Shown in pieces: positions 14,038 to 22,209 of a stretch of DNA of 31,027 nt. The position numbers and the translations under genes were made by a program. The DNA lies in the IMG/VR virus record IMGVR_UViG_3300006802_000066, positions 1 through 31,027 of that record; one strand, 5' to 3'. The notes beneath the pieces were generated by a model. That model saw only the letters and a program-made list of their open reading frames with translations, was not told the DNA's origin and did no database searches. Source of the DNA: a virus. Each line of letters opens with the position of its first letter. Position 1 is the stretch's first letter.

Positions 14038-14528
14038 TGGCTATCCAGACGAGAGTAAACAGGTCGTTAGCATCATTGTTCGATGAGTACGGCGAGAAGC
14101 TAGTTGAAAACCTAAAAAGAGCACTTGTCGATGTTGGTAAGTACTCTACCGGAGGGCTTGTTGACTCGATCAGCTATAACGTTAAAGTGGCTGACGGAAA
14201 GGTGTTGGTAGAGCTTGACGCGCAGGACTATCTTAGATTCGTGGATAAGGGTCGCCGCCCCGGGACTTTTCCCAATATCTCAGCTATCGAGAGATGGGCG
14301 AATGCCCGGGGAATATCGCAGCGTTACGTCTTTCCAATAGCTTTAAAGATCAAAGAGGAAGGCATCCCTGCCACCAATGTTGTAAAGAAAAGTCTTGACA
14401 AAACCAATAAGGAGTTCATGCCTATTTACCGTGAGCAACTGTCTAAGATGATCGGATTAGTCTTAGTTAATGACGTATTTAATCAAACGACTACGCAAGG
14501 TCGAATAATATCTAAAAAATTCAAATAA
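14037..14528 (+). CDS. HK97 gp10-like head-tail/tail completion protein
   Basis: A 163-residue protein. ATG 14037 overlaps the previous stop (TAATG), so I prefer it to an in-frame TTG at 14013. The central part (residues about 30-80, 'LVDSISYNVKVADGKVLVEL' then 'YLRFVDKGRRPG') fits the HK97 gp10/minor tail fold, in which a strand pair precedes a conserved 'fvd.Gr' turn. The C-terminal helical region would contact neighbours. Role: head-tail joining. Confidence 0.6.
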   Translation: MAIQTRVNRSLASLFDEYGEKLVENLKRALVDVGKYSTGGLVDSISYNVKVADGKVLVELDAQDYLRFVDKGRRPGTFPNISAIERWANARGISQRYVFPIALKIKEEGIPATNVVKKSLDKTNKEFMPIYREQLSKMIGLVLVNDVFNQTTTQGRIISKKFK

Positions 14529-15706
14529 TGGCAATAACGATGTTCGTTGAACCTGATAGCTATCAGCCTATCCACACCCCGATAGTCTTCCTTTTGGGAT
14601 CAACTATCTCTGATTTTTCAAACTTCAAATACAGATTTCGAATAACTGTCGGTGCGCAAGAGAGGTCTATATACGTGTCTCCCCGACCTTCAGACGCGAA
14701 GGGAGAGATCGACATTTCTAGGCATTTACGAGACTTCTTAGACACTCACGAGTTCGATATTGAAAATACGTCCAACTCTTTTACGGCGCAATTCGTAAAG
14801 TATCAGGTTGTTGTAGATGAAGTTTGGACAGATGCAGGCGTGACTGTTACAAACCCTAGCGCGTATTCATTTACCGACAATCCTATAGCTTACAACTCTG
14901 TGCTGAACAGGACTGAATGGGTTAACTTCACACCTTACGATTACAAGCTTCGTGACGACTTGCTTTTGCCGTTGCAAACAAAGATACTTCTATCTCGTGA
15001 TAGCAGGTCAGGGTATCACAAGGACGATGTTATACGTATGCACATCGTGGGAGATACCGAGGGGATCGGTAGACGTGTGAGAATTGTTGAATACGATGCT
15101 GCCGGAGGCATTAACATTGGCGAATACATCACTATAACCAACAACAGCAAGTGCGTTTACTTCTTTCTTGACTTATCAAACAGAGCTTGGGTAGCTTCAA
15201 CCAAGAGCTTTAGCTTACAAGTGTTTGACCTCATCGGTAACGAGGTTTCACTCATGAAGACATTTGACCTGTTAGACGCTGTATGTTCGTCGTTCGATAA
15301 TTACCGATTTATTTACATAGACAGCTTAGGGTCTTACGATTGCATCAACCTCAGCAGAGCGAGCACCTCAGAGCTAAACGTCAAATCGACCACATTCGAC
15401 AAACGAGAGGATTATTTTAGCAACCTTGGAAGTGAGCGGATCCGGACGGTGTCGAACATTGTAGCTTTTGACTCGTTCACCGCCAATACCGACAACCTGA
15501 AAACTTACCAGACCAAGCAGGTTGAGGAGTTGATTTTGAGTAACAACACATTCCTAGACGTGCGCAACATGGAAGGATTCGAAGGTATAAACTACATTCC
15601 CGTTATTATCACCACCACCAAACTAAAGCGAGCAAAATCCGAGAATCAAGAAATCCCGCAGTACACGATCTCGTTTGTGCCTGCGTACAATAAACGTACA
15701 CGATGA
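14528..15706 (+). CDS. Tail protein, distal-tail/baseplate type
   Basis: A 392-residue beta-rich protein with no membrane segment. Its context (after tail completion genes, before a 963-residue tail protein with a 4-base overlap) fits a distal tail or tail-tip component. The pattern 'QPIHTPIVFLLGSTISDFSN' near the N-terminus is characteristic of a Bacteroidota phage structural protein group I know only by pattern. Codon use here is richer in GC than in the early genes, as for the other structural genes. Confidence 0.55.
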   Translation: MAITMFVEPDSYQPIHTPIVFLLGSTISDFSNFKYRFRITVGAQERSIYVSPRPSDAKGEIDISRHLRDFLDTHEFDIENTSNSFTAQFVKYQVVVDEVWTDAGVTVTNPSAYSFTDNPIAYNSVLNRTEWVNFTPYDYKLRDDLLLPLQTKILLSRDSRSGYHKDDVIRMHIVGDTEGIGRRVRIVEYDAAGGINIGEYITITNNSKCVYFFLDLSNRAWVASTKSFSLQVFDLIGNEVSLMKTFDLLDAVCSSFDNYRFIYIDSLGSYDCINLSRASTSELNVKSTTFDKREDYFSNLGSERIRTVSNIVAFDSFTANTDNLKTYQTKQVEELILSNNTFLDVRNMEGFEGINYIPVIITTTKLKRAKSENQEIPQYTISFVPAYNKRTR

Positions 15707-18594
15707 TAGACAAATTAACGATATACAACAGCGACTTTTCAGAGGCTATACGAGAGTTAGATTTGGGTAAGGACCAACCGTTCCAAATTATATTTAGAAT
15801 GTCGGACATTCGAAACCCATCCAAGCGTGGAGGGTCGCATAGCTACACAGTGACGCTGCCTAGTACTCAGGTTAACGACGAGTTTTTCGGAGGTCTTTAT
15901 GATCCCAATGCAGGCTACGAGGTGTTTAATCCTAACTTTAAAACCTATTGCATATTAACAGTTGACAGTGAAGAGTTGCTTGTCGGCTACTTTGAGTTAA
16001 AAACGGTTAAGGTGAATGACTTGGGCGAGATCGAATACGCTTGTGTTTTTTTCGATAATGCGGTTAGCTTGTTTAGCAAGCTGAATAAGCTAAAGGTTGT
16101 GGGTAATACTGACCCCGCGGATGATATTGACTTTTCCGACCTCAACCATGTTTGGAACAAAGATAGTATAGTCAACTCATTCACGGGAGACTGGCTGAAT
16201 ACAGGCTACTACTACCCTCATTTATTGACCAACAAAGCTATTATGACGGTCGAGGACTTCCAGCCTGCTATTTACGAAAAGAGGCTACTCGACAAGATCG
16301 TTAGCAAGCATGGATTTACTTGGGGAGGGTCGCTAAAAGAAGATCCTAATTTCGCTAATGTCGTGATCCCCTACACCGGAGAAGTACCGAGCCTTACTGA
16401 GGAGGTCGCAGCAGCTCGGGCAATGACAGCTAAACGAGCTACGGACGTTGATCCGTTCATTGCTGTGACAAGCAGCTCTGGATATTTTAGCACAGGCATC
16501 TCACCTATTGATTTGAATGAGGAAATTGATCCCAACGGGCTTTGGTCCGAAGGCTACAAGTATACAGCACCTGACGATGGACGGTTCTTTTTTGAATATA
16601 AGTTCGATTTTCGTGCAGGTATAGACTACTTTAAAGGCATCGGTATAGTGACTGGGAAAGACCTTAATTTCTACGGTGAGATCAAGGTTGTCGCACGAGT
16701 ATATAACGACGTTGGAGCTTGGCAGTATTCGACTTACCCTATTTTGGTAGGGACTAATTCTATCATATTAACAGGTGACGACTACGACAATACCATGCAC
16801 TATTTGAGGCAGGATATTGATATGGCTGAACCTTTAAACTTCTCGGTAGCTTCAAGCTTCGACGGTGTTCCTGATGCCGATTTCTTCGAATTATCAGCGG
16901 GATGGGAAGTTCGGTTCTTTTTTCAATTTAGAGGCTTCGGGCTTAGACGGGCTGACGGATCACTTTACGATGGTAGCGTTATAGACCTTGACGGTTGGGT
17001 AGCCAATCTAAAGACCTCATCATTCATCCGTTGCAAAGAGAAGTTAGACGCATTAGGTGAATGGTCAACGCCTGACTATTCCAATTTTATAAATAAGTCA
17101 ATGCTTCAGATGGATGTGTTCAACGATATTATCGCTCGGTATGATTGCTACATATACCAAGACCCCACCAATGCGAGCAACATTATCTTTGATATTGGCG
17201 AGGATTTCCGGAACAGTGGGGCGGTGGTTGACTGGTCGAATATTCATCGACGTGAAGACATGGATGTGATTAAGCCGATAGCTGAACTTCAAGACGAAAA
17301 GCTTCAATTAACCTATAAGCCAGCCAAAGATTCGTTTAACGGTGTTTACACAGAGGCAACTACGGACGTTTACGGCGAGTACGAATACACCTTTGCGAAC
17401 GAGTTTGTTAAGAAAAAAACACGAGTAGTTCAAACGCCTTTTGAGCCTACCCCATTGGTTAGGTTGAGGCGTAACAATACGCCTATCGGAACGCCGTACG
17501 AGCAAAGCCTTATTACCTCTAAATTGGTCGGAGCACCTAAGCCAATAGTACCCTCTATAAATCCGTCGTCTAAGGTATCTAACCTTCGATTGCTTTATAA
17601 AGGCGGATTAATCAATCCAATGAACGTTCCGGCGTCAAAGGCATCTTTCATTTTGAAATACAGACCTACCGCCTTCGGAGAGGATTACACCTATTATATG
17701 CCACAAGGCTATCCATACGCAGGTCACTACGATGATCCAGTGAACCCTACTCATGACCTCAACTTTGGTACACTGCAAATGCACATGGACAACTTCGTGT
17801 CTGTTGGCACTGCGAATAACGCGAGAAACATATATTGGCGTAACTCCATCGAGCAAATGGCTAAAGGCAAGCTCATGACCTCATACCTCGAATTGTCGTC
17901 TGCTAACGTGTCACAAATAAGGCAAAAGCCTAACACCTTGGTTTGGTTGAAAAAAAAGTATTGGCGAGTTGATAACATTGGTTTTGAGGCGAATAGCAAA
18001 CTGCGAAAAGTTACGAAGGTAGATTTGGTGAGTGCTGAAAGCGGGATTTCCATAGATACTAGCGATTCGTTTTACCGACCTGATGCGGAGGTCGAATACA
18101 GTGATAGTAACTTTGGCATCACTCCGAACACTGGAGGTGGTATAGTTAAAACCGATACCGACACGAACGGAAACACCGTATCGAACGCCACCGGAGGTAT
18201 CACAATAACCGGATCAGGCAACATTGTCGGCAGTGGATCAACAAACGTATCAATAATTGGATCAGGAAACACAATCGGATCAAACACTAGTAATACTACT
18301 CTCACGGGCAGTAACGGAAATACGATCCTAGCTTCTAATGTGACTATTATAAATACTGATAACGTGGTGGTAACGACTGACAATACCACGATAATCGACG
18401 GCGTTTTAATTATCGGTGACGAATCGTTAACTTTGTTTAATATCGTTGAGGGAGGCGAGGACAATGTGTACGTATCAGGCGCGACAGGTAGCCACGATCT
18501 GATCCAAACAGAGCCTGACACTGTATACGACGACGCAGCAACTACCTTGGTTCATGTTTTGGATGGAAATACGAACAGTAAAATCAATATTTAA
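15703..18594 (+). CDS. Large tail-tip protein with Gly/Ser/Asn-rich C-terminal repeats
   Basis: A 963-residue protein. The N-terminal part (to about residue 150) begins 'KLTIYNSDFSEAIRELDLGK' and contains 'KRGGSHSYTVTLPSTQVNDE', typical of the large baseplate/tail-tip proteins of Bacteroidota siphoviruses. The middle (150-800) is mixed beta. Residues about 815-910 are a low-complexity stretch of short beta repeats (GSGN, GSGSTN, IIGSGNTIG, TGSNGNT), as in beta-helix or beta-roll stalks. It probably forms the tail-tip hub with an extended trimer-like tip on which the fibres sit. Confidence 0.65.
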   Translation: MIDKLTIYNSDFSEAIRELDLGKDQPFQIIFRMSDIRNPSKRGGSHSYTVTLPSTQVNDEFFGGLYDPNAGYEVFNPNFKTYCILTVDSEELLVGYFELKTVKVNDLGEIEYACVFFDNAVSLFSKLNKLKVVGNTDPADDIDFSDLNHVWNKDSIVNSFTGDWLNTGYYYPHLLTNKAIMTVEDFQPAIYEKRLLDKIVSKHGFTWGGSLKEDPNFANVVIPYTGEVPSLTEEVAAARAMTAKRATDVDPFIAVTSSSGYFSTGISPIDLNEEIDPNGLWSEGYKYTAPDDGRFFFEYKFDFRAGIDYFKGIGIVTGKDLNFYGEIKVVARVYNDVGAWQYSTYPILVGTNSIILTGDDYDNTMHYLRQDIDMAEPLNFSVASSFDGVPDADFFELSAGWEVRFFFQFRGFGLRRADGSLYDGSVIDLDGWVANLKTSSFIRCKEKLDALGEWSTPDYSNFINKSMLQMDVFNDIIARYDCYIYQDPTNASNIIFDIGEDFRNSGAVVDWSNIHRREDMDVIKPIAELQDEKLQLTYKPAKDSFNGVYTEATTDVYGEYEYTFANEFVKKKTRVVQTPFEPTPLVRLRRNNTPIGTPYEQSLITSKLVGAPKPIVPSINPSSKVSNLRLLYKGGLINPMNVPASKASFILKYRPTAFGEDYTYYMPQGYPYAGHYDDPVNPTHDLNFGTLQMHMDNFVSVGTANNARNIYWRNSIEQMAKGKLMTSYLELSSANVSQIRQKPNTLVWLKKKYWRVDNIGFEANSKLRKVTKVDLVSAESGISIDTSDSFYRPDAEVEYSDSNFGITPNTGGGIVKTDTDTNGNTVSNATGGITITGSGNIVGSGSTNVSIIGSGNTIGSNTSNTTLTGSNGNTILASNVTIINTDNVVVTTDNTTIIDGVLIIGDESLTLFNIVEGGEDNVYVSGATGSHDLIQTEPDTVYDDAATTLVHVLDGNTNSKINI

Positions 18595-19040
18595 TGAGTC
18601 TATTAAAAATATTAAACGCTCGGTTTCGAGTTAAACGAACTTCGGAGACCGGGGTGTCCCCTACGGTAGCACCTTCTGAGGATTTTTTGGATGGGACATG
18701 GACGACTGAAGACGTATACGACGGCGAATTCTTTGCCAACAGCACCGACGGTCTGCTTTGGATAAATATCGGAGGAACTATTTACCCAGTCCAACTAGGT
18801 GTAGACGGTGGAGGAGGTTCGAACGGGGTGTCTGTAACCGGAGTTATTGCCGGAGGCGGGGGAGTTATAACGGCAGCTCATAACCTCAACTTAGCTATAC
18901 CAACAGCAATGATCGTTCAGGTCGTTAATTCGGCAGGCGAGATGGTATTGGCAGATAAGGTTGATAATTTCACGGCGAACACGGTGGACGTGACCTTATT
19001 TAAGGCAGACACTTACCGTGTAAACATGATTAAAATCTAA
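18594..19040 (+). CDS. Small tail appendage/fibre protein
   Basis: A 148-residue beta-rich protein with Gly-rich turns ('LGVDGGGGSNGVSV', 'GVIAGGGG'). An N-terminal 'LDGTWTTEDVYDGEFFANST' with 'GLLWINIGG' resembles the small ligand- or particle-display domains common in phage fibres. It overlaps the stop of the large tail protein (TAATGA) and leads the fibre gene group, so it is probably an adaptor or fibre subunit. Confidence 0.6.
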   Translation: MSLLKILNARFRVKRTSETGVSPTVAPSEDFLDGTWTTEDVYDGEFFANSTDGLLWINIGGTIYPVQLGVDGGGGSNGVSVTGVIAGGGGVITAAHNLNLAIPTAMIVQVVNSAGEMVLADKVDNFTANTVDVTLFKADTYRVNMIKI

Positions 19041-19045
19041 TAAAA

Positions 19046-19984
19046 ATGGAATCACACGGAAAATTAAATATAATTCAAGCGGCAGCGGTAAATTTCGGTG
19101 AAATATCCCCGGTACTAACTGACGCAGCTCTTCAGGTTAGAGGTCTGTTGAGTAATGGGACGTCTAAAATATTGAGTTTTCAAAGTTCGACAGGCGTTGA
19201 AAGGGCTTTGATGTATGACGACGGTAGGTTTTTCACGGGGTCAGGTATAGGATTAATCGAGATCGCCAACTTCCAACAGGTTCACGCAACGAAATTCGGC
19301 AATTACGGCGTTGGATTTTACAGCTACGACCATAATAGTGCGGGCGTGACCTACCAAGGGCAAGGCTCGACACCTGTTGAATTATCTGTTTCTAATCAAG
19401 GGTCTGCTGGAAGTAAGACAGCCTTAGAGGCTTCATGTGTGTCATCTGCCCCTTCAACCAATAGGGCTGGGTATTTTAAAGCTAGAGACGGATCGTCGGT
19501 ATGCGAAGCCCTTAAGGCTCATGTTGTTGGCGGGGGTTCGATAGCTAGCTCAACAGGCAAGAAAGCATTCGTTGCGGTGAACGAGTCTTCAGTGCCATCA
19601 AGTGAAAAGGTCGGAGCGGAGATCATCGTTAAAGAGAATTCAAATACGGTTGTGTACACTGGCGATCAGGCAGCTCTAAAGGTGTCTGCCCAAGGTTCAA
19701 CGAATGTAGGCTCAACGAATAAGTCTCATGCTATCATCGCTTCAGCAGCTAATAGCACCGTTGAGTCTGTCGCTATATTAGTACCTGCGATATTGGCAGG
19801 TGTTCAAGAAGGAAATGTAGTTCTTGGGGCAGATCAATCAACTGCCAACAATTCAATGCTAGAGGTTACTGGAGATGCTGAACTCGTCGGTAATTCAAGC
19901 CGCTTGATAATGACAAAACCGGACGGCGGTAGGGTATCGCTGACGGTCGATAATTCAAACACTTTAATCATAACACCACTGTAA
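19046..19984 (+). CDS. Tail fibre, putative receptor-binding protein
   Basis: A 312-residue protein rich in Ser, Ala, Gly, Val and Asn with short beta repeats and no enzymatic motif. The N-terminal 45 residues contain 'ALQVRGLLSNGTSKILSFQS', typical of a fibre shaft start. The C-terminus has 'LIMTKPDGGRVSLTVDNSNT', like the end of fibre shaft domains. It probably forms a trimeric fibre that touches the host surface. Confidence 0.6.
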   Translation: MESHGKLNIIQAAAVNFGEISPVLTDAALQVRGLLSNGTSKILSFQSSTGVERALMYDDGRFFTGSGIGLIEIANFQQVHATKFGNYGVGFYSYDHNSAGVTYQGQGSTPVELSVSNQGSAGSKTALEASCVSSAPSTNRAGYFKARDGSSVCEALKAHVVGGGSIASSTGKKAFVAVNESSVPSSEKVGAEIIVKENSNTVVYTGDQAALKVSAQGSTNVGSTNKSHAIIASAANSTVESVAILVPAILAGVQEGNVVLGADQSTANNSMLEVTGDAELVGNSSRLIMTKPDGGRVSLTVDNSNTLIITPL

Positions 19985-20271
19985 TGGCAATAGTAAAAGA
20001 ACTTGGAGAAGTAACTCAAACAGCACTCTTAAGACGTCGGTTTGCGGGGTCAGATTGGAATGTAGAAAAAAAAAGAATACAAGTATTATACGTCGAAGAG
20101 AAGTACGTGGTTGACCTTGACGGCAACCAAACTATTATCGACAGTTATATGAAAAATTTCTTTTTAGAGGAAGATTTTTTCACTTCCGGAATAGGTGCGG
20201 CAATGGTCGACGGCATCAATGAAAGGCTTGCACAAGCTGATCCTTCAGAACAAATAGACCCAGTTGTATAA
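19984..20271 (+). CDS. Hypothetical protein in the fibre group
   Basis: A 95-residue acidic protein that overlaps the fibre stop (TAATG). Residues 20-60 are strand-like, and the end is helical with an acidic tail (QADPSEQIDPVV). The co-translation with the fibre genes suggests a fibre chaperone or an adaptor. No family recognised. Confidence 0.6.
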   Translation: MAIVKELGEVTQTALLRRRFAGSDWNVEKKRIQVLYVEEKYVVDLDGNQTIIDSYMKNFFLEEDFFTSGIGAAMVDGINERLAQADPSEQIDPVV

Positions 20272-20290
20272 TAATTAAATCAAATAAAAA

Positions 20291-20628
20291 ATGGCAAACG
20301 AATTCATTAAAAACCCCATCCTATAAGCGACGGGAGCACTAAGTTAATCATAACTAGGACGGCTCAATTTGGGACTTCCGCAAGCGTGCAATTAATTACC
20401 TCAGCCGACTTCGACGGAACTACTTCAACAGCTCGTCTGATCCAGTCTAACGACATTGACCTCGCTATTGATGATTGGAACTTTTTACCGGAAGGAGTGC
20501 TCGGGTTAATCGTAGGATCAAACCTACTTCAAACAGAGTCATTCACTTGTAAATACCTCGCTATAGTTATAGACATTGGGGATGCTACATTAGGAAGTAT
20601 CAATATAGTTAATCATTTCAACTCTTAA
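20291..20628 (+). pseudogene. Small fibre/appendage gene interrupted by a one-base frameshift
   Basis: ATG 20291 reads MANEFIKNPIL and stops at TAA 20324-20326. The -1 frame takes over at once with 'ISDGSTKLIITRTAQFGTSA' and continues in good coding sequence to TAA 20628 (about 112 residues in total). One extra C near 20320 (ATC CCT ATA AGC) would give an unbroken reading 'KNPIPISDGST'. Either a base is missing (mutation or sequence error), or ribosomes shift -1 on the C4 run (CCC at 20315-20317). Translation from GTG 20386 would give only an 80-residue fragment. The protein is beta-rich and resembles its fibre neighbours. Confidence 0.7.
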
Positions 20629-20630
20629 GC

Positions 20631-21140
20631 ATGAGAAAAGAGCAATTTATATACATCCCATCAACCAGTCACGGTGTAGCTGATTACAGCGATACCGCAA
20701 CGTCTGTCACCCCACTAGTTGTAACTGGTGGGGGTGCTCGGGTTAAGCTTACAAACGACGGGCTAGGGGCATTCACCAACTTAGACCACTTACCGGATGG
20801 CGTTGGGGACGTTTGGAATCCGGTAACTAGCCAGTTTGATTTTTCAGACCTGCCTTTAGGATCGGTCATACATGGAAGGGTTGACCTTCAGATCACCACG
20901 ATAGGTACTAATGCAGAGTTCAGGATCGAGCAAGATTTGGCTATCGGAGGTTTTGCGTACACTTTAACAGGTGGTGGAGAAACCTATAAGAGCGCAGGGA
21001 CTTATCAATTCATTTCGGTTGGGTTCGTCTACATCGGCGACGACAACACTCGCTTCAATCCTGCGGAGCTATATTGCAAATGCACCAACGACTGCACCGT
21101 AGTAGTTAACGGATGGGCATTAGCTCTTAACCTTAAATAA
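20631..21140 (+). CDS. Fibre tip/appendage protein
   Basis: A 169-residue beta-rich protein with a jelly-roll-like pattern: 'LPLGSVIHGRVDLQITTIGT', 'FRIEQDLAIGG', 'YQFISVGFVYIGDDNTRFNP', ending in a pair of Cys-containing strands ('YCKCTNDCTVVVNGWALAL'). This shape is common in terminal receptor-binding or decoration domains of phage fibres. Last gene of the rightward tail operon; a bidirectional terminator follows 7 bases after the stop. Confidence 0.6.
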   Translation: MRKEQFIYIPSTSHGVADYSDTATSVTPLVVTGGGARVKLTNDGLGAFTNLDHLPDGVGDVWNPVTSQFDFSDLPLGSVIHGRVDLQITTIGTNAEFRIEQDLAIGGFAYTLTGGGETYKSAGTYQFISVGFVYIGDDNTRFNPAELYCKCTNDCTVVVNGWALALNLK

Positions 21141-21147
21141 AAAAAAA

Positions 21148-21175
21148 GCCGCATCAATTACGACGCGGCTTTTTT
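21148..21175. terminator. Bidirectional terminator between convergent operons
   Basis: GCCGC (21148-21152) pairs with GCGGC (21165-21169), extended by A/T pairs. It is followed by TTTTTT on the plus strand and preceded by nine A, which are T residues for leftward transcription. It ends the tail/fibre operon from the left and the minus-strand cassette from the right. Confidence 0.9.
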
Positions 21176-21193
21176 AATACTTAAATATGATTG

Positions 21194-21331
21194 TTACTCA
21201 GGAGTTCCGATACCTGAAAGTCCTGATCCCATCGCTCTAGCACAAGGGTAGTACTCCCATTGTATGCAATCTATATTATTCAAATAAGCTAAATCCCCGC
21301 CCAAGCAAGTAGCAAAGGCGGGGTGATTAAT
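21194..21331 (-). CDS. Possible 45-residue protein with ATT start
   Basis: On the minus strand an open frame ends at TAA (21194-21196) just before the terminator. It reads 'NHPAFATCLGGDLAYLNNID' then 'CIQWEYYPCARAMGSGLSGI' and GTPE. The composition is protein-like, with three Cys (9, 22, 30). There is no ATG at the front. ATT at 21331-21329 overlaps the stop of the upstream gene as TAATT, in the manner of a coupled TAATG; TTG codons at 21304-21302 or 21283-21281 are other starts. The CCCCGCC/GGCGGGG inverted repeat at 21295-21323 lies inside it and may instead be a leftover hairpin. Confidence 0.4.
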   Translation of the reverse strand: MNHPAFATCLGGDLAYLNNIDCIQWEYYPCARAMGSGLSGIGTPE

Positions 21332-21762
21332 TATTTATTAGCTATCTTATACCAGTATTCTGAACCTTCACGTGTTCGGTAAAAACTAAAAGCGTTTAAA
21401 CAAAAGTCTTGAAATGTTCCAAAATCTTTTTTCATGTGAGCTTTAAACTTGTCTTCTTTTTTTTCGTTAAGACCGTTCGTGTATCGCTTGAATGCATTTC
21501 TAACTTTCTCGGGCATCATGAAAAAGTATTCGATATTCTGATTTTCAACATTGCGCATACTCGCTAAATCAAACCAGTAAGCCGTTTGATTGGTTTCAAA
21601 AAATAAAAAAGCGGACATCGTAAAGTCGTAAAAAGTTTCGTATTCTTTTGACATAAAGTCTTCAAAGTCAAGGTGTGACGATGAGTGTTTTCTCACATTT
21701 AATTTAAAAACTTCCCTTTTCTTTTTCGGTATTAATTTGAAGTACATTTCGTTTTTTTTCAT
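21331..21762 (-). CDS. Accessory protein made of two copies of a ~36-residue motif
   Basis: A 143-residue basic protein on the minus strand. Residues 33-67 and 106-141 are clearly duplicates: both follow F-x3-M-x-K-[ED]-[YF]-x-T-F-x-D-F-x3-A-F-x-F-x2-T, then an aromatic 'YW' and a final Ala. The N-terminal 30 residues are very basic. I do not recognise the motif. The gene shares a promoter (P3) with the upstream coiled-coil gene and lies in an island of opposite strand within the structural region, which suggests an accessory (moron-like) function such as counter-defence or superinfection control. Confidence 0.65.
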   Translation of the reverse strand: MKKNEMYFKLIPKKKREVFKLNVRKHSSSHLDFEDFMSKEYETFYDFTMSAFLFFETNQTAYWFDLASMRNVENQNIEYFFMMPEKVRNAFKRYTNGLNEKKEDKFKAHMKKDFGTFQDFCLNAFSFYRTREGSEYWYKIANK

Positions 21763-21781
21763 ATTTTTTTTTTTTATTTTA

Positions 21782-21811
21782 AATCCCCCACCTAAATGGG
21801 GGATTCTTTTT
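21782..21811. other. Hairpin between the two minus-strand genes
   Basis: ATCCCCCA (21783-21790) pairs with TGGGGGAT (21797-21804) with a 6-base loop. On the plus strand TTCTTTTTG follows, so it is a terminator for rightward RNA. For the minus-strand mRNA it is an intergenic stem without a T-run, perhaps limiting or protecting the downstream message. Confidence 0.65.
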
Positions 21812-21812
21812 G

Positions 21813-22031
21813 TTAACCTATTATGTCAATTATTTTAGACGCTGTATTTGCCTCGTCAACACTCATCATGTTTACTAGCACCATAGTAGCTTCTATTTGC
21901 GCTATCTCACTACGCATCCTTTTTATTTGGTTTTTAGATTCTTCTATACCTTGCTTCTCTTCAGCTATTGCGTTAGCAAGGTTCTTTCTACATTCGTTCA
22001 ATAGATAGGTCATTCTTTCTTTTTCATTCAT
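21813..22031 (-). CDS. 72-residue coiled-coil protein
   Basis: First gene behind minus-strand promoter P3. Residues 4-52 are a charged amphipathic helix with heptad spacing ('KERMTYLLNECRKNLANAIA', 'SKNQIKRMRSEIAQIEATMV'), predicting a coiled-coil dimer. A short C-terminal part ends in IIDIIG. No known family. Small coiled-coil proteins with early promoters can be regulators or inhibitors of host enzymes, but this is inference. Confidence 0.65.
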   Translation of the reverse strand: MNEKERMTYLLNECRKNLANAIAEEKQGIEESKNQIKRMRSEIAQIEATMVLVNMMSVDEANTASKIIDIIG

Positions 22032-22068
22032 AAACTTTAATTTTTAGTTATTAATTAATTGCTTGGAG

Positions 22069-22093
22069 CAAATATAGTTACTATTCTTGAATA
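22069..22093 (-). promoter_or_regulatory. Promoter P3 (minus strand) with TATTC-NN-GAATA dyad
   Basis: Read leftward: TATTCAAGAATA (22093-22082), five bases, then TATATTTG (22076-22069). The dyad and -7 box are identical to P1, with the same 5-base spacing. It would drive the 72-residue coiled-coil gene, the duplicated-motif gene and the small frame at 21194. Confidence 0.75.
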
Positions 22094-22209
22094 ACGAGCT
22101 ATTTTTTTGAACTTTTTTTTATTTTTTTTTTTGGTTACATTTTTTTCTACGTATTTATACCTATACATTTACATTAAATCAAACCTATAAACGAATTAAT
22201 TTGCTGCAC
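22094..22209. other. T-rich divergent intergenic region
   Basis: This gap separates the minus-strand cassette from the rightward holin gene. It has long T-runs, then TACATTTA (22164-22171), an imperfect -7 box with TTGG 29 bases upstream. That spacing is too long for a confident promoter. Some rightward promoter is expected here, because the terminators at 21148 and 21782 should stop RNA coming from the left. Confidence 0.4.

Noticed and set aside
18072-18521. Minus-strand 149-codon frame
   Set aside because: It is the shadow of the repetitive C-terminal region of the large tail protein; strong plus-strand coding context and no start signals.
21295-21323. CCCCGCC/GGCGGGG hairpin as terminator of the minus-strand gene
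   Set aside because: It is not followed by a proper T-run on the minus strand (ATTTAGCTTATTTG), and a better terminator lies at 21148-21175; it may be part of a small coding frame.
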